Assembly (NCBI GenBank): GCA_031394045.1
Contig: JANMWN010000231.1
Coordinates: forward strand, 1 to 46,643
Origin: JANYIP01 sp031394045
GTDB taxonomy: Bacteria > Actinomycetota > Actinomycetes > Prado026
Length of the DNA stretch: 46,643 nt
Direction: 5' to 3'
Shown here: in pieces, positions 34,190 to 42,009 of the stretch
Layout of the letters: each line of letters starts with the position of its first letter
Numbering within the stretch: position 1 is the stretch's first letter
Notes under the pieces: model-generated
What the model saw: the letters and a program-made list of their open reading frames with translations, nothing else
Database searches by the model: none
What the model was told of the DNA's origin: nothing
Position numbers and translations under genes: made by a program

Positions 34190-34213
34190 GGTTGGCCGGT
34201 ACGCCAGCCAACC
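34190..34213. terminator. Short stem-loop after the GAF-LuxR gene
   Basis: GGTTGGC (34190-34196) pairs with GCCAACC (34207-34213) across a 10-nt loop, just past the stop of the LuxR gene ending at 34229. A second GGCCC/GGGCC dyad (34215-34229) abuts the stop. A weak terminator candidate before the MFS gene. Confidence 0.35.
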
Positions 34214-34228
34214 CGGCCCGGTTTGGGC

Positions 34229-35380
34229 CTACCGGGCAGCGTCAGGTTCCCGGAGGTGACCTCCGGCGTTGAGCGGGTCGTGGGCGACGATCCCGGGCAG
34301 CTGGTCGTGGAAGAAGACCTGACAGAGCAGCTCGCGCCTTGATCGGGTGTCGGTCTTCGCGAAGACCGCTTTGAGATGGTCCTGGACGGTCCACGCCGAG
34401 ATCACCAGCCGCTTGGCGACCGCGGCCGTGTCCAGGCCGCGCGCCACGAGGGTCGCGACCTCGCGCTCGCGTGCGGTCAGGCCGAACGCCTCAAGCCGGA
34501 GCGGCAGGGCGTACTCAGCATCGGACCGCTGCACCACGACTGCCACTCGTCCGTCGTGGGTGCCCTCGGGCAGCGATGCGTACAAGGTCAGCCAGCCGGA
34601 CGAGGTCGGTACGTGCAGCGGCCGCGCCGACCTGCCGGCCCTGCCCTGGTTCCGAGCCTCCGCGGCGACGCTGAGGACTGCCTGCGGGACGCTCCGATGC
34701 GCCGGATCGTCCAGCACCAGCAACGACAGCAGCACTTCTGCGGGTCTGGTCGTCAGCTCGACGTCGTCGTGCGCATCGAGCACGAGCAGCCCCGGCGCGC
34801 GATCCTCGTCAGCACGACGGGCAGCATCCACGCGGTAGGAGCTGCGCAGCGCCTCCGCCACCGGTCGCGAGAGCCGGGCCATCAGCTGTGCTTCGGCAGG
34901 CGTGAAGTCGCCCGTGTCCTCTGTACGGTGCATGACCACCGCCCCCCAGGCGCGGCCACGCGTGACCATCGCCGCCCGCATCTCGTACGGGGTACCGATC
35001 GGCTGGAGGTACTCGACATAGCGCGCACTGCGCTCAGGTCGGCCGCGGGTCGTCTCGCTGAGTACGCCGACCGGGGTCCGCCGGGCCGCGAGGGTGGCGA
35101 AGGTGTTGACGTCGTCGCGCAGGTACTCGCTGGTGACGACCGCTCCGGCGGCCATCGCCTCGGTGTCCGGCGTGAGGAAGCCGGCCTGCATGAGCTCCAC
35201 CGGATTCGCCGTCGTGAGCAGACGTGTCTCCGGGTCGAGACCGTGCCAGCAGAAGGCGTCGACCGGGAGTACCCGGCGGATCCGGGCGGCCAGCTCTTCG
35301 TGCAGCTGGCCGTACGGCAGCCCGCGGGCGCCGAGCCGCTCGACCTCCGCGACGAGGCGGTCTCCGGTCCAGGGTTCCAC
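34229..35380 (-). CDS. LuxR-family regulator with GAF-like sensor
   Basis: This is a 383-residue protein with a GTG start. Residues 30-180 look like a GAF-type sensor (VDAFCWHGLDPETRLL, MRAAMVTRGRAWGAVVMHR). The C-terminal part (about 300-365) is a LuxR helix-turn-helix: LTAREREVATLVARGLDTAAVAKRL, WTVQDHLKAVFAK. The ligand is unknown. It is divergent from the small gene at 35527 with a 146-bp gap, which may be its target. Confidence 0.88.
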   Translation of the reverse strand: MEPWTGDRLVAEVERLGARGLPYGQLHEELAARIRRVLPVDAFCWHGLDPETRLLTTANPVELMQAGFLTPDTEAMAAGAVVTSEYLRDDVNTFATLAARRTPVGVLSETTRGRPERSARYVEYLQPIGTPYEMRAAMVTRGRAWGAVVMHRTEDTGDFTPAEAQLMARLSRPVAEALRSSYRVDAARRADEDRAPGLLVLDAHDDVELTTRPAEVLLSLLVLDDPAHRSVPQAVLSVAAEARNQGRAGRSARPLHVPTSSGWLTLYASLPEGTHDGRVAVVVQRSDAEYALPLRLEAFGLTAREREVATLVARGLDTAAVAKRLVISAWTVQDHLKAVFAKTDTRSRRELLCQVFFHDQLPGIVAHDPLNAGGHLREPDAAR

Positions 35381-35526
35381 GTCGTCATCGTGCCGCCCGG
35401 CACGGCCGACAAGTGCTCACATGCGCGAAAGATCCCAGATCCGCGGGGATGTCCCGCCCCGCTTCGAGGGCGGACGGTGTGACCGGTGCCGAACCCCCGG
35501 CGCCTCGCCGACCAGGAGGACCGACC

Positions 35527-35901
35527 ATGACGCTCGAGATCAACCACACCGGACTCGCCACGCAGACCCTGTGCTTCGCGGCACCGCTGCTGCCTGGCAT
35601 GTCATCGACCGATCGCGACGAGCTGCTGTCCTGCTGGACCGGCGAGCGCAGCTCGGAGCACTCGGACTCTCGCCACCGCCACGGGATCACCCGCGAGTCG
35701 GTGTGGATCCAGGGCACACCGGCCGGGGACCTTGCCGTCGTGCTGATCGAGTCACCTGACCTGTCGCAGGCCCTGCTCGGGCTCGCGACGTCGGACGAGC
35801 CGTTCGACGTCTGGTTCCGTGCGCACCTGCTGGCCGTGCATGGGATGGACCTGTCGGCCGGGATGTCACTGCCCGAGCAGGTGCTGGACTTCTGCGGCTG
35901 A
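35527..35901 (+). CDS. Hypothetical protein of 124 residues
   Basis: The ATG follows AGGAGGACCGACC, a strong ribosome-binding site. The sequence (DRDELLSCWTGERSSEHSDSR, ESVWIQGTPAGDLAVVLIES, FDVWFRAHLLAVHGMDL) has the pattern of a small alpha+beta dimeric fold as in ABM-type or DUF6176-type proteins; I am not sure of the family. Divergent from the GAF-LuxR gene. Confidence 0.7.
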   Translation: MTLEINHTGLATQTLCFAAPLLPGMSSTDRDELLSCWTGERSSEHSDSRHRHGITRESVWIQGTPAGDLAVVLIESPDLSQALLGLATSDEPFDVWFRAHLLAVHGMDLSAGMSLPEQVLDFCG

Positions 35902-35939
35902 CCCAGCTGGGGAGTCGGCCGGACAGGGCGTGAACGGCG

Positions 35940-36793
35940 TCAGGCGCCTGCGGGCACGGACCGTACGTCGCCGATGGAGCGGCTGCGCCCGGACAGCCGC
36001 TCCCGGAGGATGGCCCGGTCGAACGGGACCGGTTCGGTCGAGGCGAGGAACTGCAGGAGAAGCCGGGCGAACCGGTCCGGCTCGTCCATGTGCGGGAAGT
36101 GCCGGGACTGCTCGAAGACCTCGAGCACGCTGCCCGGGAGCGCGGCGTGGGCCGCCTGCGCGTGGGCCACGGGGATGACGGCGGCTCGACCAGGCCCCGG
36201 ATCGTCTGGACGAACGCGGTCCTGGCCGGGCCCTCCGCGAGGGAGGCGTACCCCCTGAACAGCTCGACGACCGACGGGCGAACCTGGACCGGGAGCCGAC
36301 CCAGCAGCCGGGCGGCGAGGACACCCACGTCCCGGACGCGGCTGTGGGCGATGACGGGGAGCACGAGCTCGGCACCCGGGAGGGTGGCGGCCCGCAGCGC
36401 CCAGCTGACCTCCCGTCCCAGCCCGCCGCTGGACACGAGGACGAGGCGCTCGCAGTGCTCGTAGTACTGGTACGCGAACTGCATCGCGACCCCGCCGCCG
36501 AGCGAGTGCCCGACGACGGTGACCCGCTTGTGGCCCAGGTGCGCGAGGAGGTCGCGCAGGACGCTGGCGAACGCGCCCAGCGAGTAGTCGGTTCGCGGCT
36601 TGTCCGACGCCCCGTGCCCCAGCAGGTCAGGGGCGATGACGTGCGCGTGCCCGGCCAGGGCGGGGATCACCGGGTCCCAGGTGGCGCTGCTGCTGGTGAT
36701 GCCGTGGACGAGCAGCACGACGGGCAGGTCCGGGTCACCCGCGACGCGGTACGCCACGCGGTGGCCGTGCAGCGTGACCTCGGTCTGTCGCAT
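35940..36793 (-). pseudogene. Alpha/beta hydrolase with internal deletion and frameshift
   Basis: The ATG at 36793 has GAGGAG upstream. The first 200 residues are a normal alpha/beta hydrolase: VHGITSSSATWD (oxyanion region), nucleophile elbow GHSLGGG with Ser97, and a cap region ending TIRGLVEP. The frame then changes near 36175-36190 and resumes as VIPVAHAQAAHAALPGSVLEVF, then SRHFPHMDEP with the catalytic His. About 25 residues that should carry the WG-x-x-D acid loop are missing at the junction. The gene is therefore broken at the catalytic Asp. Sequencing error would explain a frameshift but not the missing segment. Confidence 0.75.
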
Positions 36794-36870
36794 GGGCACT
36801 CCTCGCTGAGGAGTCCAGGAGACCACAGTTCAGCCCAGCCGCCACGTGGCTTCGCTGCTCTCCTCCCCGG

Positions 36871-36957
36871 CAGCCGCAGCGCGGCGACGCTGCCGCCGAA
36901 GCCGGATCCCGCGACCACCACGTCGTGGTCCAGCCGGCTCGGCCCGGTGCGGCTCAC
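36871..36957 (-). pseudogene. N-terminal remnant of a GMC-type/cholesterol-oxidase-like oxidoreductase
   Basis: From a GTG at 36957 the frame gives SRTGPSRLDHDVVVAGSGFG followed by GSVAALRL, a dinucleotide-binding start (GSGFGG) as in GMC and cholesterol oxidases of about 550 residues. After about 29 residues the similarity stops and the frame runs into the hydrolase gene. The GTG overlaps the stop of the SRPBCC gene (GTGA), as expected for an intact operon gene. Nearly the whole enzyme has been deleted. Confidence 0.65.
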
Positions 36958-37394
36958 GACTGTGCCTCCGCGTACGCCTTGAGTCCGGTGACCGTGCTGG
37001 ACACGAGCCCCTCGATGACCCGGCTGCGGATGAACCGGGGAAGCGGGAGGTTGTGGCTGATCTGCAGCTCGAAGGTCACCTCGGCGCGGTGGGCCCCCTT
37101 GCGCCGCACCGTGTAGCGGCCGTCCTGACCGGTCTGCAGCCGGCCCTTGACCAGGTGCCAGCTCATGCCGTCGCCGGTGTGCTCGTAGGCCAGGGTGTAG
37201 CGGTCGGTCCCGACGGGGCTGGACGCGCTGAAGCTGGCAGTGGCGGGGGACCCGTCCTCGTACTCCTCGAGCAGGTCGACGGCAAGGATCTCCTTGATCC
37301 ACTCCGGTTGCGTCTCCACAGCGCGGATCGTCTCCAGCACCCGGTCGAACGGTGCCTCCACCGTGATCGTCTGGCTGGCCTTGTCGGTCGGCAT
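36954..37394 (-). CDS. SRPBCC (polyketide cyclase/START-like) protein
   Basis: This is a 146-residue protein with GGAGGAAGCGAG before the ATG. It has the SRPBCC pattern: SQTITVEAPFDRVLETIRAVETQPEW, EYEDGSPATASFSAS, YTLAYEHTGDGMSW and a long C-terminal helix. Members bind hydrophobic ligands in a helix-grip pocket. It lies 23 bp downstream of the WS/DGAT gene, which suggests a lipid ligand. Confidence 0.85.
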   Translation of the reverse strand: MPTDKASQTITVEAPFDRVLETIRAVETQPEWIKEILAVDLLEEYEDGSPATASFSASSPVGTDRYTLAYEHTGDGMSWHLVKGRLQTGQDGRYTVRRKGAHRAEVTFELQISHNLPLPRFIRSRVIEGLVSSTVTGLKAYAEAQS

Positions 37395-37417
37395 CTCGCT
37401 TCCTCCGGTCCCAGCGC

Positions 37418-38863
37418 TCAGGCGGCTGCGGCGATCCGCATGAGGGCATCCATCTCCTGGTCGAACGCGTGCACGAGCTTCTCCGGATCGGGGACCACCC
37501 CGGCGTCCACCTTGAAGCCGACACGTACGTTCCGGTCGTAGCTGAAGATGCACACGCCGACCGTCTGCCGACCGGACCCTGGCACCCACCCGAGCACGCC
37601 GGCGATTCGGGTGCCGGCGAGGTAGCGCCCCTGCAGCGGACCGGCCACGTTCGTCGTCACGCCGATCGCCTTGGCTGCCAAGAAGTCGACCATCAGCCGA
37701 GCGAGGTCGGCGTTGGTGCGGCCGATCGCGTTGACGATCCCGAAGGTGAGCATCGCCTCCGGCGAGCACTTGATCGAGTCCATGCGGCGCTTGGCCTCGG
37801 ACACCCGCTGCAGGATGCCGCGCACTCCCGAGGGCAACGGCAGCATCACGAGCGCGAACTGGTTCCCGAGCGTACGAGGCAGCGGGTGGTCGAGCGGTCG
37901 GAGGTTGACCGGGACCATCGTCGTCAGGTCCATCGCCTCGCCGCCGTGATCGACGAGGTAGGTGCTGATGGCGCCCGAGACCGCGCCGACGAGCACGTCG
38001 TTGACAGTCGCACCCGCGAGCCGGCCCACCCGCTTGATGTCGGCGACAGGCAGCTCCTGGGACCAGACGGCGCGCTTGGGCGCGCCTGGGGTCCCGCTGA
38101 GGGGGTTGGGCGGGTTGGAGCCGAGGAACAGCTTGTCGGCGATGCGACCGGTCTGCAGTGCCAGCGTCAGGGCCTCGACGGCGAAGGCTGGCGTCGCGGT
38201 GCGCGGCAGCTCGGGCAGGAGGCGGACCGCTGTGCGCAGCGCCCACGTCGCCGCTCCGGTGGCTATGGTCGCTGCGCCGAGAAGGCTCCCTTCTGTCGGG
38301 GCGTCCGGCTCATGCGCCCAGCGGTCCTCTCCGGCCGCCGCTCTCCTGCGTACGGTCCGGCCCGCCGACTCGAGCTCCTCCAGGTCGGCGGACTCGTCGG
38401 CGTCGGTGAGGGAAAGCAGCACCTGCGCCAGCGCGATCCCGTCCGCGAGCGCGTGGTGGAAGCGGGTCAGAACCGCGCAGCCGTCCCCGTACCCCTCGAC
38501 GATGTGCACCTCCCACAGCGGAAGTTCGCGGCGCAGCGGCAACTGCATCTGCGACTCCACGTACGCCTGAAGGCAGGCCTCGTCGCCCGGCGGAGGCAGG
38601 ACGACCCGGTGCAGGTGGTGCTCGATCGCGAAGTCAGGGTCGTCCTCCCAGTGCGGCAGGGCGAGCGGGTTCGACGCGGCGACCGGCCTTTGGTGGAACA
38701 CCGGGTAGCGGTCGACCAGACGGTGCCGGATCACCGCGGTCAGCCGCTCCCAGTCGACCAGTCCGTCGAACCACATGAGGGAGTCGATAACCATGAGGTT
38801 CGCCGGCCGGTCCATGCTCAGCCAGATGCTGTCCACCGCACCGACAGGGCGCCTGCCACTCAT
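37418..38863 (-). CDS. Wax ester synthase/diacylglycerol acyltransferase (WS/DGAT)
   Basis: This is a 481-residue protein with the catalytic HHxxxDG motif (HHALADG, 136-142), PLWEVHIVEG before it, and the C-terminal landmarks NDVLVGAVSGAI, PVNLR, LGNQFALVMLPLP and TNVAGP. It joins acyl-CoA to diacylglycerol or long-chain alcohol to form storage lipids. Length is ordinary for the family. It is followed by the SRPBCC gene and preceded by a phasin-like gene. Confidence 0.92.
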   Translation of the reverse strand: MSGRRPVGAVDSIWLSMDRPANLMVIDSLMWFDGLVDWERLTAVIRHRLVDRYPVFHQRPVAASNPLALPHWEDDPDFAIEHHLHRVVLPPPGDEACLQAYVESQMQLPLRRELPLWEVHIVEGYGDGCAVLTRFHHALADGIALAQVLLSLTDADESADLEELESAGRTVRRRAAAGEDRWAHEPDAPTEGSLLGAATIATGAATWALRTAVRLLPELPRTATPAFAVEALTLALQTGRIADKLFLGSNPPNPLSGTPGAPKRAVWSQELPVADIKRVGRLAGATVNDVLVGAVSGAISTYLVDHGGEAMDLTTMVPVNLRPLDHPLPRTLGNQFALVMLPLPSGVRGILQRVSEAKRRMDSIKCSPEAMLTFGIVNAIGRTNADLARLMVDFLAAKAIGVTTNVAGPLQGRYLAGTRIAGVLGWVPGSGRQTVGVCIFSYDRNVRVGFKVDAGVVPDPEKLVHAFDQEMDALMRIAAAA

Positions 38864-38901
38864 CTGCGCCTCCTCGCTCCGACCTGCTCCTGCTCGTGGA
38901 G

Positions 38902-39342
38902 CTAGCGCGCGGCCTTAACCGTGGTCTTGCGAGCCGACGGCGTGGTCTTGCGAGCCTTCGGCATCTCCGCTCGGGCCTTGGGGCTCGGCGTCCCGAGCGA
39001 CGAACTCACGTTTCGCACGACGCCGTGCAGGAACTCGTACTGCGTCGTGACGAGCTTGTCCGCCATCTCGAGGGCGGCGTCGATCAAGTCCTGGCGCCTC
39101 GACGGGTGCTCGCCCAGCACGGGCAGCGCCTCGTCGACGGTTTCGACGAACGTCCGCACGGCGTCGATGGCGTCGCGCTCAGCGGTCTCGACCGACCTGA
39201 GCACGCGCTCCGATGCGGCGGCGGAGCGCTCCACGACTGCCGGGCGCCGGATCGACGCGAGCCGATCCTGCGCGATGGTCCTCTTGGCTACGGGGCGCTT
39301 GCGCGCGACGGGTGCCTTCGTCTTCGTGACTGTCTGTGCCAT
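38902..39342 (-). CDS. Phasin-like, lysine/alanine-rich protein
   Basis: This is a 146-residue protein from the ATG at 39342 (GAGGAG upstream). Basic ends (KAPVARKRPVAKR; ARKTTPSARKTTVKAAR) flank a helical core (SERVLRSVETAERDAIDAVRTF, then DAALEMADKLVTTQYEFLHG) like phasins that coat storage granules. The histone-like tails could bind nucleic acid. The adjacent WS/DGAT gene favours a lipid-body coat. The role is inferred. Confidence 0.65.
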   Translation of the reverse strand: MAQTVTKTKAPVARKRPVAKRTIAQDRLASIRRPAVVERSAAASERVLRSVETAERDAIDAVRTFVETVDEALPVLGEHPSRRQDLIDAALEMADKLVTTQYEFLHGVVRNVSSSLGTPSPKARAEMPKARKTTPSARKTTVKAAR

Positions 39343-39492
39343 GATCGCGCTCCTCACATCGAGGCCCAGCAGCCGCCCCAGCGGCCCTTCGGACCCGGGC
39401 GTTCGTACCGCCCTTGTCCTCCCACCTCAGCACCGCGCGATCCGCCCGGGCAGAGCAGAAGGTCCCGTCTACGGTCACGTCGCGGGGTCAAG

Positions 39493-40083
39493 TCAGCCTT
39501 CGTGCAGGGGGACGACCACTTCGTTGCGACGTCGGAACCACGGCGTCCAGGGCGGGTCGAAGCGGGCGAACCGCGGTGGACCGGTCGTCTCGAGCCCGGC
39601 GTCGCGGACCGCCCGCAGCAGCCGACTGGTCTGCTGCTCGTACGAGGTGGATGTCCATCGGCCGGAGTACCGCGCAACGGCGGCGAGCTCCTCGGGCACC
39701 GCCCGGATCGTGACCCGGGCATCGCCGGGGTCCGGGAGAGACTCCTGTGTCGAACCCTGCGGCATGACGAAGGAGACGACGTAGCGCCCTGGTGAGGTCT
39801 GCGTGGTCACCGTCTCGAGGGCCGCCGCAGTGTCGTCGGTGTCGTCGGTGTCTTTGGTGTCTACTGCGTCCTCGCGGCGCTGGAGCACGGGGGCGGTCAT
39901 CGCCAGGCCCCGGCTGGCCCCGTTCTGCCCACGGATGTAGGCCACCAGGGGACGGAAGGCCGCGTTACCCGCGCCCTCGAAGGAACCGTCGACCTCGACC
40001 TCGGCGACCAGGTGAGCGGGATAGCGTCGTAGCTCGAACCCAGCCGCCATCCGCACTACTTCGTACCGCTGCTGCTCGGTCAT
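39493..40083 (-). CDS. SOUL haem-binding family protein
   Basis: This is a 196-residue protein with the SOUL pattern: YEVVRMAAGFELRRYPAHLVAEVEV, GNAAFRPLVAYIRGQNGASR, MTAPVLQR, YVVSFVMPQG, ARYSGRWTSTSYEQQ. Some members bind haem; others do not. An acidic insertion (DTKDTDDTDDT), encoded by a short 9-bp tandem repeat, lies at about 75-86. No signal peptide. Confidence 0.85.
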   Translation of the reverse strand: MTEQQRYEVVRMAAGFELRRYPAHLVAEVEVDGSFEGAGNAAFRPLVAYIRGQNGASRGLAMTAPVLQRREDAVDTKDTDDTDDTAAALETVTTQTSPGRYVVSFVMPQGSTQESLPDPGDARVTIRAVPEELAAVARYSGRWTSTSYEQQTSRLLRAVRDAGLETTGPPRFARFDPPWTPWFRRRNEVVVPLHEG

Positions 40084-40198
40084 GGCTGACTCTCGAATCT
40101 CCTGGTGCCGGTGCTGTTCGCTCGACCGTACGCCCACCGCGGACCGTCGGTTCACCCCGCATGGACGCCCAAGGAGTGCACCGCTAGCGTCCCCTCGA

Positions 40199-40630
40199 TC
40201 AGTGGGGCGCGTCATCCGCAGGGAGCAGGATGAAGTGCGCGCCCTTGAGTGATCGCAGCGCTCGGAAGTGTCGCTCATCGAATGTCAGGACACGTCGGGT
40301 GTTGAGCCGGCCCGCGAGCACAACCACTGCGAGGTCGGCCAACCCGACATCAAGATCGGCGTACTTCCGCTCGAGTCCCGCCACGACGGAGTAGTCGTCT
40401 GGTTCAAGGCAGGGCACCATAAACCTGCCTGCCGCCAGGTCGTCGAGGAACGCCACTCTGGCTGCCCGCCCAAGGCGCGCACCCAAGAGATAGTCCACCT
40501 CCGCGCAGACCGGGGAAGGAATCACCAGGTCCCCCGGCTCGTCTCGGAGAACAGCGGCCACGGCTCCCTGCAACGGGTCAGCTCGGTCGGCAAGCGCCAC
40601 GATCGGCGCGGCGTCGAGGAGCAACGTCAC
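40199..40630 (-). CDS. PIN-domain toxin (VapC-like)
   Basis: This is a 143-residue protein with the PIN acidic residues in LLLDAAPIVALAD, SPVCAEVDYLL, LDVGLADLAVVVLA and VLTFDERHF. The GTG start overlaps the antitoxin stop (GTGA). PIN toxins are Mg-dependent RNases. The pair fits the VapBC type. Confidence 0.88.
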   Translation of the reverse strand: MTLLLDAAPIVALADRADPLQGAVAAVLRDEPGDLVIPSPVCAEVDYLLGARLGRAARVAFLDDLAAGRFMVPCLEPDDYSVVAGLERKYADLDVGLADLAVVVLAGRLNTRRVLTFDERHFRALRSLKGAHFILLPADDAPH

Positions 40631-40854
40631 GCGCCAAAACCCTTCATCAACTCAGCGTCGGTCAGTGCCGCGACGGAATTTCCGTCGCCTTCAGCCACCC
40701 CCGCGAGCGCAAAGTTTCGGTCACCGCGCCGCTCCGGCTCGTAGTTCTTGATCGCGCGGCGAATGACTTCTGCCTGCGACGTGCCCTCGCGCTTCGCCAG
40801 CGCAGCCAGCCGCGTGGCCTCCTCCGAGGAGAGGTACACGCTGGTCTTGTTCAT
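40627..40854 (-). CDS. Ribbon-helix-helix antitoxin (VapB-like)
   Basis: This is a 75-residue protein; the N-terminus (KTSVYLSSEEATRLAALAKREGTSQAEVIRRAI) is a CopG/RHH fold and the rest is flexible and neutralises the toxin. The mRNA leader is very short: an AT-rich stretch with a possible -10 (TACATA) abuts the ATG. A GTAG-TGCC-CTAC dyad just upstream could be an autoregulatory site. Confidence 0.85.
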   Translation of the reverse strand: MNKTSVYLSSEEATRLAALAKREGTSQAEVIRRAIKNYEPERRGDRNFALAGVAEGDGNSVAALTDAELMKGFGA

Positions 40855-40911
40855 CTATGTAGGGTAACACGTAGGGCACTACCCAGGTTGGGCTCGCGTT
40901 GATCCGCTGTG

Positions 40912-40933
40912 GATCTTGCAACGGATTGCGGAG
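40912..40933 (+). repeat. Direct repeat copy 1
   Basis: 22-nt sequence beginning GATCTTGCAACGG and ending ATTGCGGAG. It matches 41643-41663 except for one extra G. The two copies bracket the RelBE-like pair. Confidence 0.7.
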
Positions 40934-40998
40934 CTGATCGGATGGCCTTCACACCCGAGGCCGTGCGCCACTCAAAATGGGGGCCGACCGAACGAGTC

Positions 40999-41289
40999 TT
41001 AGGACCGGTAGGCGTCGCGCCGATGGTCGACGTCGAGGACGACCACGGTGCGGCTCTCCTCGTCGATGCGGTAACGGACGCGGTACTCGCCCCGCCGTGC
41101 CCGCCACAGGCCTTCGAAAGGTGCTCGGAGCGGAGCACCTACCGTGCGCGGTCGTTGACGAAGCGGTCCGACGATGAACTCCCACGCTGCAAAGGCGGCA
41201 GCGGGCGGGAGCGACTCCGCGAGCGCGCGGCGGGCACCGGGCGCGAGAGCGATACGGTAGGGCGGTTGGTCAGCAGGTTCAGCCGTCAC
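40999..41289 (-). CDS. RelE/ParE-like toxin
   Basis: This is a 96-residue protein from the GTG at 41289, overlapping the antitoxin end by 11 bp. The sequence YRIALAPGARRALAESLP, RPRTVGAPLRAPFEGLWRARRGEYRVRYRIDEESRTVVVLDVDHRRDAY is typical of RelE-type mRNA interferases, including basic residues of the active surface. A complete toxin. Confidence 0.88.
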   Translation of the reverse strand: MTAEPADQPPYRIALAPGARRALAESLPPAAAFAAWEFIVGPLRQRPRTVGAPLRAPFEGLWRARRGEYRVRYRIDEESRTVVVLDVDHRRDAYRS

Positions 41290-41572
41290 GGCGCTCGCGC
41301 TGCCGGCGCGTCTCCATGAGTTTCGCCATGTCGTCTCCACTGGTGAGGTCGCCAGCCAGGATGGCAGCGTCGGCCTCACGGACTCGCTTCAGAGCGGCCC
41401 GATCGCTCAACAACTCCAGAGTCGCCTCTAGAGACTCCAAGTCTTCAGCCGCAACGAGCACCACGTACTCTCGGCCGTTTCGCGTGACGTGGACGCGCTC
41501 GTGCGTGCGGTCCACCTCTTCCGCGATTTCGGACAGGTGGGCCTTGACCTCGGAGAGCGGCAGCGTGCTCAT
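41279..41572 (-). CDS. Phd/YefM-type antitoxin
   Basis: This is a 97-residue protein; LPLSEVKAHLSEIAEEV, ERVHVTRNGREYVVLVAAEDLESLEATLELL are the Phd/YefM DNA-binding fold. The C-terminal half is charged and should wrap the toxin. First gene of the RelBE-like operon. Confidence 0.88.
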   Translation of the reverse strand: MSTLPLSEVKAHLSEIAEEVDRTHERVHVTRNGREYVVLVAAEDLESLEATLELLSDRAALKRVREADAAILAGDLTSGDDMAKLMETRRQRERRDG

Positions 41573-41573
41573 A

Positions 41574-41589
41574 GACTAGAATCCTAGTC
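41574..41589. promoter_or_regulatory. Operator-like dyad at the antitoxin start
   Basis: GACTAG (41574-41579) and CTAGTC (41584-41589) form a perfect 6-bp dyad with a 4-nt spacer, directly abutting the ATG at 41572. Phd/YefM antitoxins bind such palindromes to repress their own promoter. The leader must be very short or absent. Confidence 0.5.
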
Positions 41590-41642
41590 CACGCTCTCGC
41601 ACGGGTCAACGCGCGCAATCACCTTCGTCTCCTCCTGGTGTC

Positions 41643-41663
41643 GATCTTGCAACGATTGCGGAG
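41643..41663 (+). repeat. Direct repeat copy 2, overlapping the tRNA-Ser fragment end
   Basis: 21-nt sequence that matches 40912-40933 with one base missing. Its last 5 nt are the 3' end of the tRNA-Ser fragment. The rest is the flank of the tRNA. Confidence 0.7.
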
Positions 41664-41713
41664 GGCGAGGGATTCGAACCCTCGAGGAGCTTGCACCCCT
41701 AGCGGTTTTCAAG
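41659..41713 (-). other. 3' fragment of a tRNA-Ser gene (attachment-site scar)
   Basis: On the minus strand the segment begins CTTGAAAACCGC, an anticodon loop with UGA for serine. It continues with a long variable arm (CTAGGGGTGCAAGCTCC), a T arm (GGGTTCGAATCCC) and the acceptor 3' side (CGCCCTCCG). The 5' half is missing: upstream DNA cannot form the D arm or the matching GGAGGGC acceptor strand. This is the usual leftover when an element integrates in the 3' half of a tRNA gene. The intact gene should lie at the other end of the element. Confidence 0.7.
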
Positions 41714-42009
41714 ATCACCTTCGTGACTTGCCGGACTGGCGCGAACACCTTTTCTGAGCACGAGCACGGAGCATACGGCGCTCCGATACGGACCCTTGTT
41801 GACCGCCGATCGCTCCGCGATCTGGCACGCCAATGGCACGACTCGACGACGTTGAGCCGTGATGAGAGCCACTGCCGGGTTGCCAACATCAACCAGACCG
41901 TGGAGGTCGAAACAGACTTCGTTCTGCATCGCCTTCTGACGGGGACACCCCACAACTGTCCGGACCTATCGGCCGTTGGCCACGACGCTTGCCGCCAACT
42001 TCCCGTGAA

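Noticed and set aside
37469..38905. 478-codon plus-strand frame across the WS/DGAT gene
   Set aside because: Antisense shadow; the HHxxxDG acyltransferase on the minus strand is unmistakable.
39800..39870. Short GTCGTCGGTGTC-type tandem repeat as a CRISPR or regulatory array
   Set aside because: It is a small in-frame 9-bp repeat encoding an acidic loop of the SOUL protein; there are no spacers.
41659..41760. A complete tRNA-Ser gene
   Set aside because: The upstream DNA cannot supply the D arm or the 5' acceptor strand; only the part from the anticodon loop onward is present.
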